A DNA stretch of 64,000 bases from NCBI RefSeq assembly GCF_012641405.1, contig NZ_JABAII010000004.1:248001-312000 (forward strand). The letters are read 5' to 3'. The position numbers and the translations under genes were made by a program. A model generated the notes under the pieces. The model was not told where the DNA came from. It saw nothing but the letters and a program-made list of their open reading frames with translations, and made no database searches. The DNA is from Rhizobium sp. P40RR-XXII (lineage in GTDB: Bacteria > Pseudomonadota > Alphaproteobacteria > Rhizobiales > Rhizobiaceae). Numbering within the stretch: the stretch's first letter is position 1; every line of letters starts with the position of its first letter. Shown here piece by piece: positions 10,318-18,541 of this stretch.

Positions 10318-10980
10318 ATGACAAAGTTCGATGCGCAGCCGTCCAGCCGATTTTCCCTGACCCGCCGGCATTTCCTCGGCGCCGTGGTCGCGGTCGGCGC
10401 GGCAGGCGCTCTACCGGTTTCGGCCCTTGCCCAGGCCCAGGCCGAGGCGGCTGCAGCCACCCTCAATCCCGGTATCGCCCAGGCCATTGCCGATCATTTC
10501 TCGTCCATCAAATCGATGAAGGGCGGCTTTCTGCAGATCGGTCCGCGCGGCGATCAGATGAGCGGCACATTCTTCATCCAGCGGCCGGGCAAGATGCGCT
10601 TCAACTACGATCCGCCGTCCCGCATGCGCGTTATCTGTGACGGCAACAACGTGCAGGTCATCAACGACCAGACGCAGACGAGAAACATGTATCAGCTGTC
10701 GAAGACGCCTCTGAGCCTGCTGCTTGCCAACAAGATCGATCTTTCCGCCGACATGGTCCGCGATGTCGATTCGAAGCCGGATCTCACCAAGATCACGCTC
10801 GGCAACCGCACCGTCTTCGGCGATTCCACCATCACGATGATCTTCGATTCGAAGTCCTACGACTTGCGCCAATGGACCGTGATCGATCCGCAGGGCAAGA
10901 CGACCGATGTGATCATCAACAACGTGAAGACCAATGTCGCTTTCGACGACAGCGTTTTCCGCATCGATTATACCCGCTGA
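10318..10980 (+). CDS. lolA: LolA-family outer-membrane lipoprotein carrier
   Basis: 220-residue periplasmic protein of the LolA family (body: ADHFSSIKSMKGGFLQIGP, GTFFIQRPGKMRFNYDPPS, LSLLLANKIDL). LolA carries lipoproteins from LolCDE to the outer membrane. The export signal contains TRRHFLG followed by a hydrophobic stretch and an SALA-QA cleavage site, so export by the Tat system is suggested rather than Sec. I chose the ATG at 10318 because AAGGAG sits 8 bp upstream; upstream in-frame ATGs at 10303 and earlier are less likely. It follows ftsK by 137 bp on the same strand, a common alphaproteobacterial order. Confidence 0.88.
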   Translation: MTKFDAQPSSRFSLTRRHFLGAVVAVGAAGALPVSALAQAQAEAAAATLNPGIAQAIADHFSSIKSMKGGFLQIGPRGDQMSGTFFIQRPGKMRFNYDPPSRMRVICDGNNVQVINDQTQTRNMYQLSKTPLSLLLANKIDLSADMVRDVDSKPDLTKITLGNRTVFGDSTITMIFDSKSYDLRQWTVIDPQGKTTDVIINNVKTNVAFDDSVFRIDYTR

Positions 10981-11044
10981 TCGCCCTCTCTACATTCTGC
11001 CGCGGGTAAGTGCCGAATGGTGCTTTCCTTTCCGTTGCAGCCGG

Positions 11045-11160
11045 TCTAAAGCCTTAGCCTGACTGGGGCGTTTCGCGGAATCGCCGAACCGCTCCAGCTG
11101 TCTGTTTTGACGCAATTCCGGACGGAAAACCGCTGCGCACTTTTCCTGGAATTGTTCTTG
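11045..11160. repeat. RIME-like intergenic repeat, copy 1
   Basis: About 115 bp ending with GCAATTCCGGACGG, AAAACCGCT, GCACTTTTCCTG and GAATTGTTCTT. It aligns with 12001-12100 in the same orientation and with the reverse complement of 47231-47335. Mosaic intergenic elements of this sort are known in rhizobia. This copy ends ~16 bp before xthA and so forms its immediate upstream region. Confidence 0.75.
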
Positions 11161-11176
11161 GGGAAAGGCTTTGGGC

Positions 11177-11980
11177 ATGGGTTTATCGATTGCGACCTGG
11201 AACATCAACTCGGTGCGGCTGCGCATGCCCATCGTCGAGCAGTTCGTCTTGCAAGCCCGGCCCGACATCCTCTGCCTGCAGGAAACCAAGGTTCCGAACG
11301 AGCTTTTTCCCTATGCTCCCCTCCGCGCCCTCGGCTACGAACACATTATCGTTCACGGCCAGAAGGGCTACCATGGCGTTGCGATCGCATCGCGCATCCC
11401 GCTGAGCGAGGATCACCGGCAGGATTATTGCAATGTCGGCGATAGCAGACATATTTCGGCGATCTTCGAGCGCGGCGGCCGGCGCGTCCGCCTGCATAAT
11501 TTCTATGTTCCGGCTGGCGGCGACGAACCGGATCGGGCCATCAATCCGAAGTTCGGCCACAAGCTCGATTTCATCGAGGAAATGAAGCGGCTGCATGCCA
11601 ATGCCGAGCAGAACACCTCCGCGATCCTCGTCGGCGATCTCAATATCGCGCCGCTGGAGCATGACGTCTGGTCGCACAAGCAGCTATTGAAGATCGTCAG
11701 CCATACGCCGGTCGAGACCGACGGGCTGATCGAGGTGATGAAGCGCGGCGCCTGGCTCGACCTGATGCGGCAGCACGTGCCGGAAAACGAAAAGCTCTAT
11801 ACGTGGTGGAGCTATCGCGCCAAGGATTGGGAGGCCGCCGACCGTGGCCGCCGCCTCGACCATATCTGGTCATCCTCCGATCTCGGTCCGCATCTGCAGC
11901 GGATCGAGATCCTGAAGGCGGCGCGCGGCTGGGATCGTCCGTCCGACCATGTGCCTGTCACGGCGCATTTCAATCTCTAG
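11177..11980 (+). CDS. xthA: Exodeoxyribonuclease III
   Basis: 267-residue AP endonuclease/3'-5' exonuclease of the exonuclease III family. Motifs: IATWNINSVRLR, QETKV (metal-binding Glu), the GDLNIAP catalytic loop, the WWSYRA segment, RLDHIW and the C-terminal SDHVPV with the catalytic His. It repairs abasic and oxidised 3' ends in the cytoplasm. I chose the ATG at 11177; an in-frame TTG lies two codons earlier. The gene stands alone and is bracketed by two direct copies of the same intergenic repeat, which could recombine. Confidence 0.93.
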   Translation: MGLSIATWNINSVRLRMPIVEQFVLQARPDILCLQETKVPNELFPYAPLRALGYEHIIVHGQKGYHGVAIASRIPLSEDHRQDYCNVGDSRHISAIFERGGRRVRLHNFYVPAGGDEPDRAINPKFGHKLDFIEEMKRLHANAEQNTSAILVGDLNIAPLEHDVWSHKQLLKIVSHTPVETDGLIEVMKRGAWLDLMRQHVPENEKLYTWWSYRAKDWEAADRGRRLDHIWSSSDLGPHLQRIEILKAARGWDRPSDHVPVTAHFNL

Positions 11981-12000
11981 GGGATTGGGCGCGGGCTAGA

Positions 12001-12100
12001 TGTTTCCGCTTTTCTTCGAATCGCGAAAACGCTTTAGCCTTTTGTTTCCTCGCAATTCCGGACGGGAAACCGCTATGCACTTTTCCTGAAATTGCTCTAG
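12001..12100. repeat. RIME-like intergenic repeat, copy 2
   Basis: A near match to the reverse complement of 47231-47335 (shared blocks TTTCCGCTTTTCTTCGAATC, GCCTTTTGTTT, GCAATTCCGGACGG, CTTTTCCTG) and to copy 1 at 11045-11160. Its right end supplies the stop codon of the adjacent minus-strand gene (CTA at 12097-12099), so the element reaches the end of a coding frame. Confidence 0.8.
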
Positions 12101-12552
12101 GAGAAGCGGCCGAGCAATGCGGCCGCTTGCCGGGCAAGTGCTGCAAAGTTTTCGCGAATGCGATTCTGGATCAGCAGGCCGGCATCGGGGTATTCCTCGA
12201 TCAACCGGTGGAAGAGGGCGCGCGTGATGCGGATCACGTCGGAATCCTCGGCGGCAACAGCCGTATATTTCCGCTCCACCAGTGTCACCAGCGCGAGTTC
12301 CGAAAGCATTGTGCCGGCCTGGACGACGGCTTCGACCTGCTTCTGCCCGCCCGCATCGATGGTGCTCAGCTCAAAACTGCCGCGTGTTACGACATAGGCG
12401 CATTCGGCGGGGGATTTTTCCCTGAACAGCGTCTGGCCTTCGTTCACATGGCGGCGATCGGCACCGAAGGCGATCAGCCGCAGCGGCTCATCGCCCATGC
12501 CGTGAAACAGCGGCAGTTGCGATAGCAGTCGGATATCGTCGTTCAGTGCCAT
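12097..12552 (-). CDS. Cyclic-nucleotide-binding domain protein
   Basis: 151 residues comprising one Crp/Fnr-type cyclic-nucleotide-binding beta roll (LLSQLPLFHGMGDEPLRLIAF, GQTLFREKSPAECAYVV, GTMLSELALVTLVERKYTA) and a C-terminal helix, with no helix-turn-helix. It is therefore not a DNA-binding Crp protein but a stand-alone sensor or partner domain; the ligand is unknown. It lies 9 bp downstream of the OmpR-type response regulator gene on the same strand, so the two are probably co-transcribed. Its stop codon falls inside a repeat element, so the extreme C-terminus may have been remodelled by the insertion. Confidence 0.85.
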   Translation of the reverse strand: MALNDDIRLLSQLPLFHGMGDEPLRLIAFGADRRHVNEGQTLFREKSPAECAYVVTRGSFELSTIDAGGQKQVEAVVQAGTMLSELALVTLVERKYTAVAAEDSDVIRITRALFHRLIEEYPDAGLLIQNRIRENFAALARQAAALLGRFS

Positions 12553-12561
12553 ATGTGCGGC

Positions 12562-13245
12562 CTACGGAATGATCTTGTAGCCGCCGTTTTCCGTCACCAG
12601 GATCTCGGCATTGGAAGGGTCGCGCTCGATTTTCTGGCGGAGACGGTAAACGTGGGTTTCGAGCGTATGGGTGGTCACGCCGGAATTATAGCCCCAGACT
12701 TCTTCGAGAAGGATATCGCGGGTCACGACCTTCTGGTCGGCGCGATAGAGATAGCGGATGATGGCCGCTTCCTTCTCCGTCAGGCGGATCTTCTGTCCGT
12801 CTTCCGTGGTCAGCAGCTTCTGGCTCGGCTTGAAGAGATAGCGGCCGACGGTAAACGTCGCGTCCTCGCTTTGCTCGTGCTGGCGCAGCTGCGCGCGGAT
12901 GCGCGCCAACAGCACGGCGAAGCGGAAGGGCTTCGTCACATAGTCGTTTGCGCCGGCTTCGAGGCCGAGGATAGTGTCGGAATCGGTGTCATGGCCCGTC
13001 AGCATGATGATCGGCGCCTTGAAGCCGTTCTTGCGCAGCAGCTTCACGGCTTCGCGGCCGTCCATATCGGGCAGCCCGACATCCATGATGAGGAGATCGA
13101 CAGGCACGGTGCGCGCGGTCTGCACGCCTTTCCCGGCGGTCGCTTCCTGCAGGACGTTGAATTCCTCGTAAAGCGACAATTGCTCGACCAGCATCTCGCG
13201 AAGGTCGTTGTCATCATCCACCAGGAGAATGGTGCGTGCGGTCAT
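12562..13245 (-). CDS. OmpR/PhoB-type response regulator (CenR/OtpR-like)
   Basis: 227-residue response regulator: receiver domain (residues 1-120) with acidic pocket DDD at 10-12, phospho-acceptor Asp55 in IMDVGLPDMDG, Thr83 and Lys105, then a winged-helix DNA-binding domain (~130-227; LTEKEAAIIRYLYRA, THTLETHVYRLRQKIE). The sequence recalls the alphaproteobacterial envelope regulator CenR (OtpR in Brucella), but I identify this from memory of the family and leave the symbol blank. No histidine kinase gene is adjacent. The downstream partner is a cyclic-nucleotide-binding protein 9 bp away; an L,D-transpeptidase-like gene is divergent, which would fit a cell-envelope regulator. Confidence 0.85.
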   Translation of the reverse strand: MTARTILLVDDDNDLREMLVEQLSLYEEFNVLQEATAGKGVQTARTVPVDLLIMDVGLPDMDGREAVKLLRKNGFKAPIIMLTGHDTDSDTILGLEAGANDYVTKPFRFAVLLARIRAQLRQHEQSEDATFTVGRYLFKPSQKLLTTEDGQKIRLTEKEAAIIRYLYRADQKVVTRDILLEEVWGYNSGVTTHTLETHVYRLRQKIERDPSNAEILVTENGGYKIIP

Positions 13246-13357
13246 GCCGTTCGGGTCCTCGTTCTAATCCCACCTAAGTCCTACGCCAAATTGCATTTTT
13301 AGCAAGTCGCGCCGCAGCCCAGGCTTGGTCGTTTGGCTGAAACTGCTATGATTTCAA

Positions 13358-13942
13358 ATGAAATCACACGCAAAGCAAAAACATGTGAGAAAAATGCAAA
13401 AGACAAGGGCGGCGGCGAGGCGGACCGCTTCCACCATCGTCGTGCGCCCTGCGCCGGGTAAGAAAACGCGGGCGCTGGTGCAGGTGGGGCCACTCATCAT
13501 GCCGGCGGCAATCGGCAGATCGGGGCGCAGCATCTTGAAGCGGGAAGGGGACGGCGCGACGCCGATTGCTGACATGAAGCTGCTTTACGGCTTCACGCGG
13601 GGCGATCAAGTCCGCTCCCTGCGGACCTCCCTGCCGATGCAGCGCATCCGCAAGGACATGCTCTGGTGCGACCAGCCCGACAATGCCAACTACAACAGGC
13701 TGGTGAAGGCTCCGTTCAAGCCGAGCCATGAGGAAATGCGGCGGGAGGACAGTCTCTACGATGTCTGCCTGGTGATGGATTGGAACGTGCGTTCGCGTCG
13801 GCGTCATCGCGGTTCGGCGATCTTCTTCCATCTGATCAGGCCGGGCTACGAGCCGACGGCGGGATGCGTCGCGATCAGCTTTCGCGATATGCGGCGTATC
13901 CTCCCCCTGCTGCACAAGGGAACGACTATCCGGGTTGTCTGA
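13358..13942 (+). CDS. L,D-transpeptidase (YkuD) catalytic-domain protein
   Basis: 194-residue protein with a YkuD core whose catalytic motif is FFHLIRPGYEPTAGCVAIS (His and the GC nucleophile). YkuD enzymes form 3-3 cross-links in peptidoglycan or attach proteins to it. The first ~45 residues are very basic and contain no clear signal peptide, so the route to the periplasm is unclear. The start is uncertain: 13358 lies inside a TGATTTC-AAAT-GAAATCA palindrome (13349-13366), and an in-frame ATG at 13394 would give 182 residues. It is divergent from the OmpR-type regulator with 112 bp between them. Confidence 0.78.
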   Translation: MKSHAKQKHVRKMQKTRAAARRTASTIVVRPAPGKKTRALVQVGPLIMPAAIGRSGRSILKREGDGATPIADMKLLYGFTRGDQVRSLRTSLPMQRIRKDMLWCDQPDNANYNRLVKAPFKPSHEEMRREDSLYDVCLVMDWNVRSRRRHRGSAIFFHLIRPGYEPTAGCVAISFRDMRRILPLLHKGTTIRVV

Positions 13943-14085
13943 GCGGTTGCCGGGGGTTAAAATGCCAGCATCCTCCACTATATGGGTTTTACCGGCCGCC
14001 CGCGCGGGGCTTGGCCCGGATCCTTCCTTTCCGAATTTAAATTACGCCTTCACTCCGCCCGCTTTTCATCCTTTGGAGACTTATC

Positions 14086-14916
14086 GTGACCACGCAACCA
14101 ACAATCACTTTCAATGACGGCAATTCCATTCCGCAGGTCGGCCTCGGCGTCTGGCAGACGCCGGAAAACGTCGCGCCGATGGCCGTCAGCACGGCTTTGA
14201 AAGCCGGCTACCGCCATGTCGATACCGCAGCCATTTATGCCAATGAGGACGGTGTCGGCGAGGGCATGCGCCAGTCCGGCGTCGCCCGCAAGGACATTTA
14301 TCTCACCACCAAGCTCTGGAACGAGGCGCAGGGCTTCGACTCGACGCTGAAGGCCTTCGACGAAAGCCTGAAGCGTCTCGGCACTGACTATGTCGATCTT
14401 TACCTCATCCACTGGCCGTCGCCGCATCGCAACCGCTACCTCGACACCTGGAAGGCCTTCGTCCGCCTCAAGGAAGAAGGCCGCGCCCATTCGATCGGCG
14501 TTTCCAACTTCGCCAAGGAGCATCTGGACCGCATCATCGGCGAAACCGGCGTGACGCCCGTTCTCAACCAGATCGAGCTGCATCCGACCTTCCAGCAGAA
14601 GGCGCTTCGCGAAGTGCATGACAAGCTGGGGATCAAGACGGAATCCTGGAGCCCGCTCGGGCAGGGCAAGCTCCTCACCAATGCCGTCATCGGCAAGGTC
14701 GCCGCCAAGCACGGCCGCACGCCGGCACAGGTCATCATCCGCTGGCATATCGATAACGGCCTGATCGTCATCCCGAAATCGGTGACGCCGAGCCGTATCG
14801 AGGAAAACCTTAGGGTTTTCGATTTCAAGCTCGACAGCGACGATCTGGCTGAGATCGCCAAGCTCGATTCGGCCGGCGGACGCATCGGCCCGGACCCGAT
14901 GACCGCAAGCTTCTGA
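14086..14916 (+). CDS. Aldo/keto reductase (2,5-diketogluconate reductase type)
   Basis: 276-residue (beta/alpha)8 aldo/keto reductase. Visible: GYRHVDTAAIYANEDGVGEG (catalytic Asp and Tyr), LTTKLWN (Lys), YLIHWPSP (His), SIGVSNF and the NADPH-binding PKSVTPSRIEENLRVFDF. This group (DkgA/DkgB-like, AKR5) reduces aldehydes and keto-sugars; the natural substrate cannot be told. The start codon is GTG at 14086 with GGAG 8 bp upstream; no in-frame ATG gives a full domain. It is convergent with the LysR gene and followed by a terminator hairpin. Confidence 0.9.
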   Translation: MTTQPTITFNDGNSIPQVGLGVWQTPENVAPMAVSTALKAGYRHVDTAAIYANEDGVGEGMRQSGVARKDIYLTTKLWNEAQGFDSTLKAFDESLKRLGTDYVDLYLIHWPSPHRNRYLDTWKAFVRLKEEGRAHSIGVSNFAKEHLDRIIGETGVTPVLNQIELHPTFQQKALREVHDKLGIKTESWSPLGQGKLLTNAVIGKVAAKHGRTPAQVIIRWHIDNGLIVIPKSVTPSRIEENLRVFDFKLDSDDLAEIAKLDSAGGRIGPDPMTASF

Positions 14917-14955
14917 TATCGGGCTCAGACTCAGATAATCCGCGATTTCAAAAGA

Positions 14956-14985
14956 AAGCCCGGTGCGCAGCATCGGGCTTTTGTC
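14956..14985 (+). terminator. Terminator after the aldo/keto reductase gene
   Basis: AAGCCCGGTG pairs with CATCGGGCTT (one G-T pair, loop CGCAG), followed by TTGTCTTTT. The A-rich left flank would also let it work for the convergent LysR gene. Confidence 0.7.
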
Positions 14986-14994
14986 TTTTCGGTA

Positions 14995-15930
14995 TCACGC
15001 TCTACCAGGGCCATCTCTGTCGTTGCGGTTAGCCTGCAAACCTCTTGCGAGAAACTCGACGACGGCACGCACACCCGGTAGCTGGCCGCGGCGGTGGGTG
15101 GTCAGGATCGTGGTGGTGACGCTGCCTGCTGTCCAGCCTGGCAGAACCCGAACGATCTGTCCGGCTTCGATTGCCGCCTTGCAGCTCGCTCCCGGCAAGC
15201 AGGCGATGCCAAGGCCGGAGATCGCGGCCCGGAGCAGGACAAGCGTCTCGTCGGCGACGAAGCGGCGGCGGGGTGAAACGGCGAGTGAACCACGTTCCGG
15301 GTGCTGAAGCTGCCAGGTCTTCGCCGTCTGCGAAACGAGCAGGCCGTCATGATCCTGCAGTGCCTGCGGATCGGCCGGTGATCCATGCCTTTCACGATAG
15401 GCAGGGGCGGCCACCAGAATCACGTCGTCGATCGAAACCTGTCTTTGAAGCAGTTCGGAATCCGGCAGGGGCGAGAAGTGACTGCGCACGGCGATATCGA
15501 AGCCTTCCTGGACCAAGTCCACGAATCGGTCGGTGGCATGAAGCTGCAATGTCAGCTTGGGATAGGCAGCGGCGAGCGACGGAAGGTGATCGGAGAGGAC
15601 GAATTGCGCGGCAGGTACGGAGGCGGTGATGCGAACGATGCCGCTCGGCTCCGCATGACGTTGCCGCACTGCGCTTTCAGCCGCCTCAGCTTCGACCAGC
15701 GCGGCCGTCGCGTGCTCATAAAAGGCCCGCCCCGGATCGGTCAGCATGAAGCTGCGCGAGGTGCGATGCAGCAGGCGCGTGTCGAGATCGGCTTCCAGCG
15801 CGGCGATGCGCTTGCTGATCGTCGATTTCGGCATGCCCAGCCGCCGTGCCGTCGCGGCGAAACCACCATTATCGACGGCTTGGACGAAGATCTGCAGATC
15901 ATTGAGGTTAAGCGACATCGCAATGTCCAT
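14995..15930 (-). CDS. LysR-family transcriptional regulator
   Basis: 311-residue LysR regulator: N-terminal winged helix (DLQIFVQAVDNGGFAATARR, then MPKSTISKRIAALE) and a periplasmic-binding-type effector domain from ~90 to 300. It is divergent from a glutathione S-transferase-like gene, 102 bp apart, so that gene is the likely target. Three starts are possible: TTG 15951, ATG 15930 and ATG 15918; I used 15930. None has a strong ribosome binding site. The effector is unknown. Confidence 0.88.
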   Translation of the reverse strand: MDIAMSLNLNDLQIFVQAVDNGGFAATARRLGMPKSTISKRIAALEADLDTRLLHRTSRSFMLTDPGRAFYEHATAALVEAEAAESAVRQRHAEPSGIVRITASVPAAQFVLSDHLPSLAAAYPKLTLQLHATDRFVDLVQEGFDIAVRSHFSPLPDSELLQRQVSIDDVILVAAPAYRERHGSPADPQALQDHDGLLVSQTAKTWQLQHPERGSLAVSPRRRFVADETLVLLRAAISGLGIACLPGASCKAAIEAGQIVRVLPGWTAGSVTTTILTTHRRGQLPGVRAVVEFLARGLQANRNDRDGPGRA

Positions 15931-15999
15931 GTAATGAGACTTTTGGTTCAAAATTAACGGTCTACTCGATCAAAGTCCACAAATCCATATTGCTGGCAT

Positions 16000-16014
16000 C
16001 GAGGTTGTGCCTCG
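16000..16014. promoter_or_regulatory. Small palindrome upstream of the GST gene
   Basis: CGAGG-TTGTG-CCTCG, a 5-bp inverted repeat with a 5-base spacer, lies 19 bp before the GST start and just ahead of its AGGAGA ribosome binding site. It could be part of the LysR operator, but LysR sites usually lie farther upstream, so this is weak. Confidence 0.3.
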
Positions 16015-16032
16015 TTACATCAGGAGAAAAAT

Positions 16033-16743
16033 ATGGAACCGGTACTGTTTTACGGTGTCCCCTCGGGATGCTCCTTCGGATCGATCGTCGCACTCGAATG
16101 GCTGAAAAAGCCCTACAAGCTATCACGCGTCGAGATGGTCAAAGAGGACTTCATGAGCGGCGGCTATCGCTTCATCAATTCCGTTGGCGAGACGCCTGCG
16201 TTGATCACCAGCAGCGGCGCAGTGCTGACGGAAAGCATGGCGATCCTCAACCATTTAGGGGCAGGCGGCATCGATACGGGTTTGGCTTTTGCGCAGGGAA
16301 CCGAGGAGTTCGACCGGCTCAACCGGATGCTTGCCTATCTCAACACCAGCTTCTTCAGCTCGTTTGCTCCGCTTTGGTATGTGTATGAGCATGGCGGAGA
16401 CGAAGCGGCAAAGACGGCATTGCGCGAATATGGAGGCTTCAAGGTGCGCAAGGCTCATGCGGATCTCGACCGGATGCTCGGTGACAGGCAATGGCTGCTG
16501 GGGGATCGCAAGTCGCTGGCTGACGCTTATTTCGTCGGTATTGCCCGCTGGGTCGACTACCACGACGTAGTGGATCGCGTCGATTATCCCAATATCGCCC
16601 GGCTATACCGGCAGCTGGAGGATGATTCGGCCGTGAAATTCGCCCATGCCATCGAGGACGGAAAGCCGGCGACCTCGGCCGGCGGTTATCTCGGCGGCAT
16701 CAGCGTCGACGACGCGCTGAAGCGCGTCCGGCCGAACGCTTGA
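16033..16743 (+). CDS. Glutathione S-transferase family protein
   Basis: 236-residue GST-fold protein: N-terminal thioredoxin-like domain (LFYGVPSGCSFGSIVALEWL, ETPALITSSGAVLTESMAIL with the glutathione-contacting ES pair) and a C-terminal helical domain (LNRMLAYLNTSFFSSFAPLW, then DRQWLLGDRKSLADAYFV). The partner substrate is unknown; bacterial GSTs of this type detoxify electrophiles. A good AGGAG precedes the ATG at 16033. The gene is divergent from a LysR regulator and ends at an intrinsic terminator, so it appears to be a self-contained regulator/enzyme pair. Confidence 0.85.
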   Translation: MEPVLFYGVPSGCSFGSIVALEWLKKPYKLSRVEMVKEDFMSGGYRFINSVGETPALITSSGAVLTESMAILNHLGAGGIDTGLAFAQGTEEFDRLNRMLAYLNTSFFSSFAPLWYVYEHGGDEAAKTALREYGGFKVRKAHADLDRMLGDRQWLLGDRKSLADAYFVGIARWVDYHDVVDRVDYPNIARLYRQLEDDSAVKFAHAIEDGKPATSAGGYLGGISVDDALKRVRPNA

Positions 16744-16752
16744 GCTTTCTGA

Positions 16753-16783
16753 AAGCCTGAAGTCGATACTGCAGGCTTTTTTT
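16753..16783 (+). terminator. Terminator after the GST gene
   Basis: AAGCCTG (16753-16759) pairs with CAGGCTT (16772-16778), followed by a run of T residues to 16783. Confidence 0.75.
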
Positions 16784-16903
16784 CCGCTTGTCGATCCGGG
16801 TTGGAGGAGGGCGTTCATTCCAGCCCGCCGGGCTCAGTCGTCTTGGCGGGCTGTCGCACGCTCCCTGACGCCGTCGATCGATAGTCGGGCCTAAGCTTAA
16901 GCG

Positions 16904-16929
16904 GGACGGCGAGGCTGCTCTCGCCGTCC
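16904..16929 (-). terminator. Hairpin after the MFS gene
   Basis: GGACGGCGAG (16904-16913) pairs with CTCGCCGTCC (16920-16929) around a six-base loop, 15 bp beyond the stop of the minus-strand MFS gene. No T-run follows, so termination is uncertain. Confidence 0.4.
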
Positions 16930-16943
16930 AACTGCCCATTCTC

Positions 16944-18404
16944 TCATGGCATGTCTTTAAGGAGATTGGCGCGCCGGGCAAAGGCAAGGCTTGTCAGCGC
17001 GACGCCAAGCGTCACGGCGATCAGCAGAGCGGCGGCGATGAAGGTTATCTGCATCCCCGCCGCCACCGCCTCCGGATGTGCCGCCTTGATGTCGGCAGTT
17101 CCAGAGGCGAATGTGAAGATCGCACCCATGACGGAGGCGCCGGTGATGAGTCCGAGATTTCGCGACAGGCTCAGCATGCCGGAAATCACGCCGCGTTGAT
17201 CGGGGCTGATGTCCTTCATGATTGTGGTGTTGTTGGACGCTTGAAAGAGCGCGTAGTTCGCGGTGACGATAACGAGCGGACCGATATAGCCGGCAGCACC
17301 AAATCTGCCTTGCAGCGCAGCTACCAGGGACAGGCCGATAATCATACCGACAAGACCTGTCACGGTCATGCGATGGGCGCCGAAGCAGTCGACGATGCCG
17401 CCGGCTGGCACGCCTGTCAGCGCGGAGACCAATGGGCCAGCCGACATGATGGCGCCGACATGGAGAGCATCGAACCCGAGGGCACGGGAGAGATAAAAGG
17501 GGCCAACCACGAGTGTCGTCATGATGACGGTGGAAACGAGGGTGCTCATGGCAAGGCCCGCGCTCAGCGAGGTTTCGCGGAACATGGAGAGGCGCAGCAG
17601 CGGCGACTTCACCTTCGCCTCGGTGAAGACGAAGAGGGCGATACCGAAGGCGGCGGCCAGCAACAGGCCGAAATTCAGCGCGCCGAAGCGGCCGTATCCC
17701 GTGGTCATGGCGAGGGCATAGGCGGCCAGCGTCAGGGCCAGCAGCAAGGTGCCGATCGCATCGGGGCGTCCCTGGGCAGCTTTCCCGCGCGGACGGTCCG
17801 CCGGCAGGAAACGGGCGGCGAGCAGGACGTTCGCAATTCCGAGCGGCACGTTGACCAGGAAGATGCTTTCCCAGCCGAAGCTCGCAATCAGGACGCCGCC
17901 GAGCGACGGGCCGAGCGTGGTGCCGATCGCGGACATGGTGCCGAGCAGGCCCATGGCGCTGCCCGTCCTTTCCTTCGGCACGGTCTCTCCGACCATCGCC
18001 ACCGTCAGCGCCATCATCATGGCGGCGCCGAGGCCCTGCAGGCCTCTGGCGATGAGCAGGAGCGAAAGCGTTGGGGCTGTGCCGCAGAAGAACGAGGCGA
18101 GCGTAAAGAGGCTTATGCCGATCAGCAGCAGGCGCCGTCGGCCGAAAATGTCGCCGAGCCGCCCGACGCTGACGATCAGCGTGGTGATGGCGAGCAGATA
18201 GGCGAGCACGACCCACTGCACCTGCTGGAAGGAGGCGCCGAATGTCTCGGCGAGCGTCGGCAGGCCGACATTGGCGATGCTGGTATCGAGCGATGGCATC
18301 AGCATGGAGAGCGAGAGGCTGGCGAGCGCCCAGCGAACCGAGGCAGTGGCTTTGATGGGTTCGGATCCGGTCCCGTCCGGCTTTTCAATGATCGGTTTCA
18401 ACAT
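16944..18404 (-). CDS. MFS drug-efflux transporter, DHA2 (14-helix) type
   Basis: 486-residue polytopic protein. MLMPSLDTSIANVGLPTLAE near the N-terminus is the DHA2-family motif in helix 1, and VGRLGDIFGRRRLL is the loop 2-3 MFS motif; RGLQGLGAAMMMAL marks helix 4. About 14 transmembrane segments are expected. Such proteins export drugs or dyes using the proton gradient. I chose the ATG at 18404 (CGGAG just upstream); a longer frame to 18488 has unlikely N-terminal sequence. It is divergent from a LysR-type gene (137 bp between starts), which probably controls it. Confidence 0.9.
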   Translation of the reverse strand: MLKPIIEKPDGTGSEPIKATASVRWALASLSLSMLMPSLDTSIANVGLPTLAETFGASFQQVQWVVLAYLLAITTLIVSVGRLGDIFGRRRLLLIGISLFTLASFFCGTAPTLSLLLIARGLQGLGAAMMMALTVAMVGETVPKERTGSAMGLLGTMSAIGTTLGPSLGGVLIASFGWESIFLVNVPLGIANVLLAARFLPADRPRGKAAQGRPDAIGTLLLALTLAAYALAMTTGYGRFGALNFGLLLAAAFGIALFVFTEAKVKSPLLRLSMFRETSLSAGLAMSTLVSTVIMTTLVVGPFYLSRALGFDALHVGAIMSAGPLVSALTGVPAGGIVDCFGAHRMTVTGLVGMIIGLSLVAALQGRFGAAGYIGPLVIVTANYALFQASNNTTIMKDISPDQRGVISGMLSLSRNLGLITGASVMGAIFTFASGTADIKAAHPEAVAAGMQITFIAAALLIAVTLGVALTSLAFARRANLLKDMP

Positions 18405-18541
18405 GAACTCCGTTTCTGGCGATATCTTAAAAGGTCTCGGCAGAAGGTAGCTTTGCTGCTGATGTGGCGGAAGGCGCATCGTTTGCACTTCATTCGTGCG
18501 TTTGCCGCCATATATTGGAAAAGCCGTGCTATGGTCACGCC

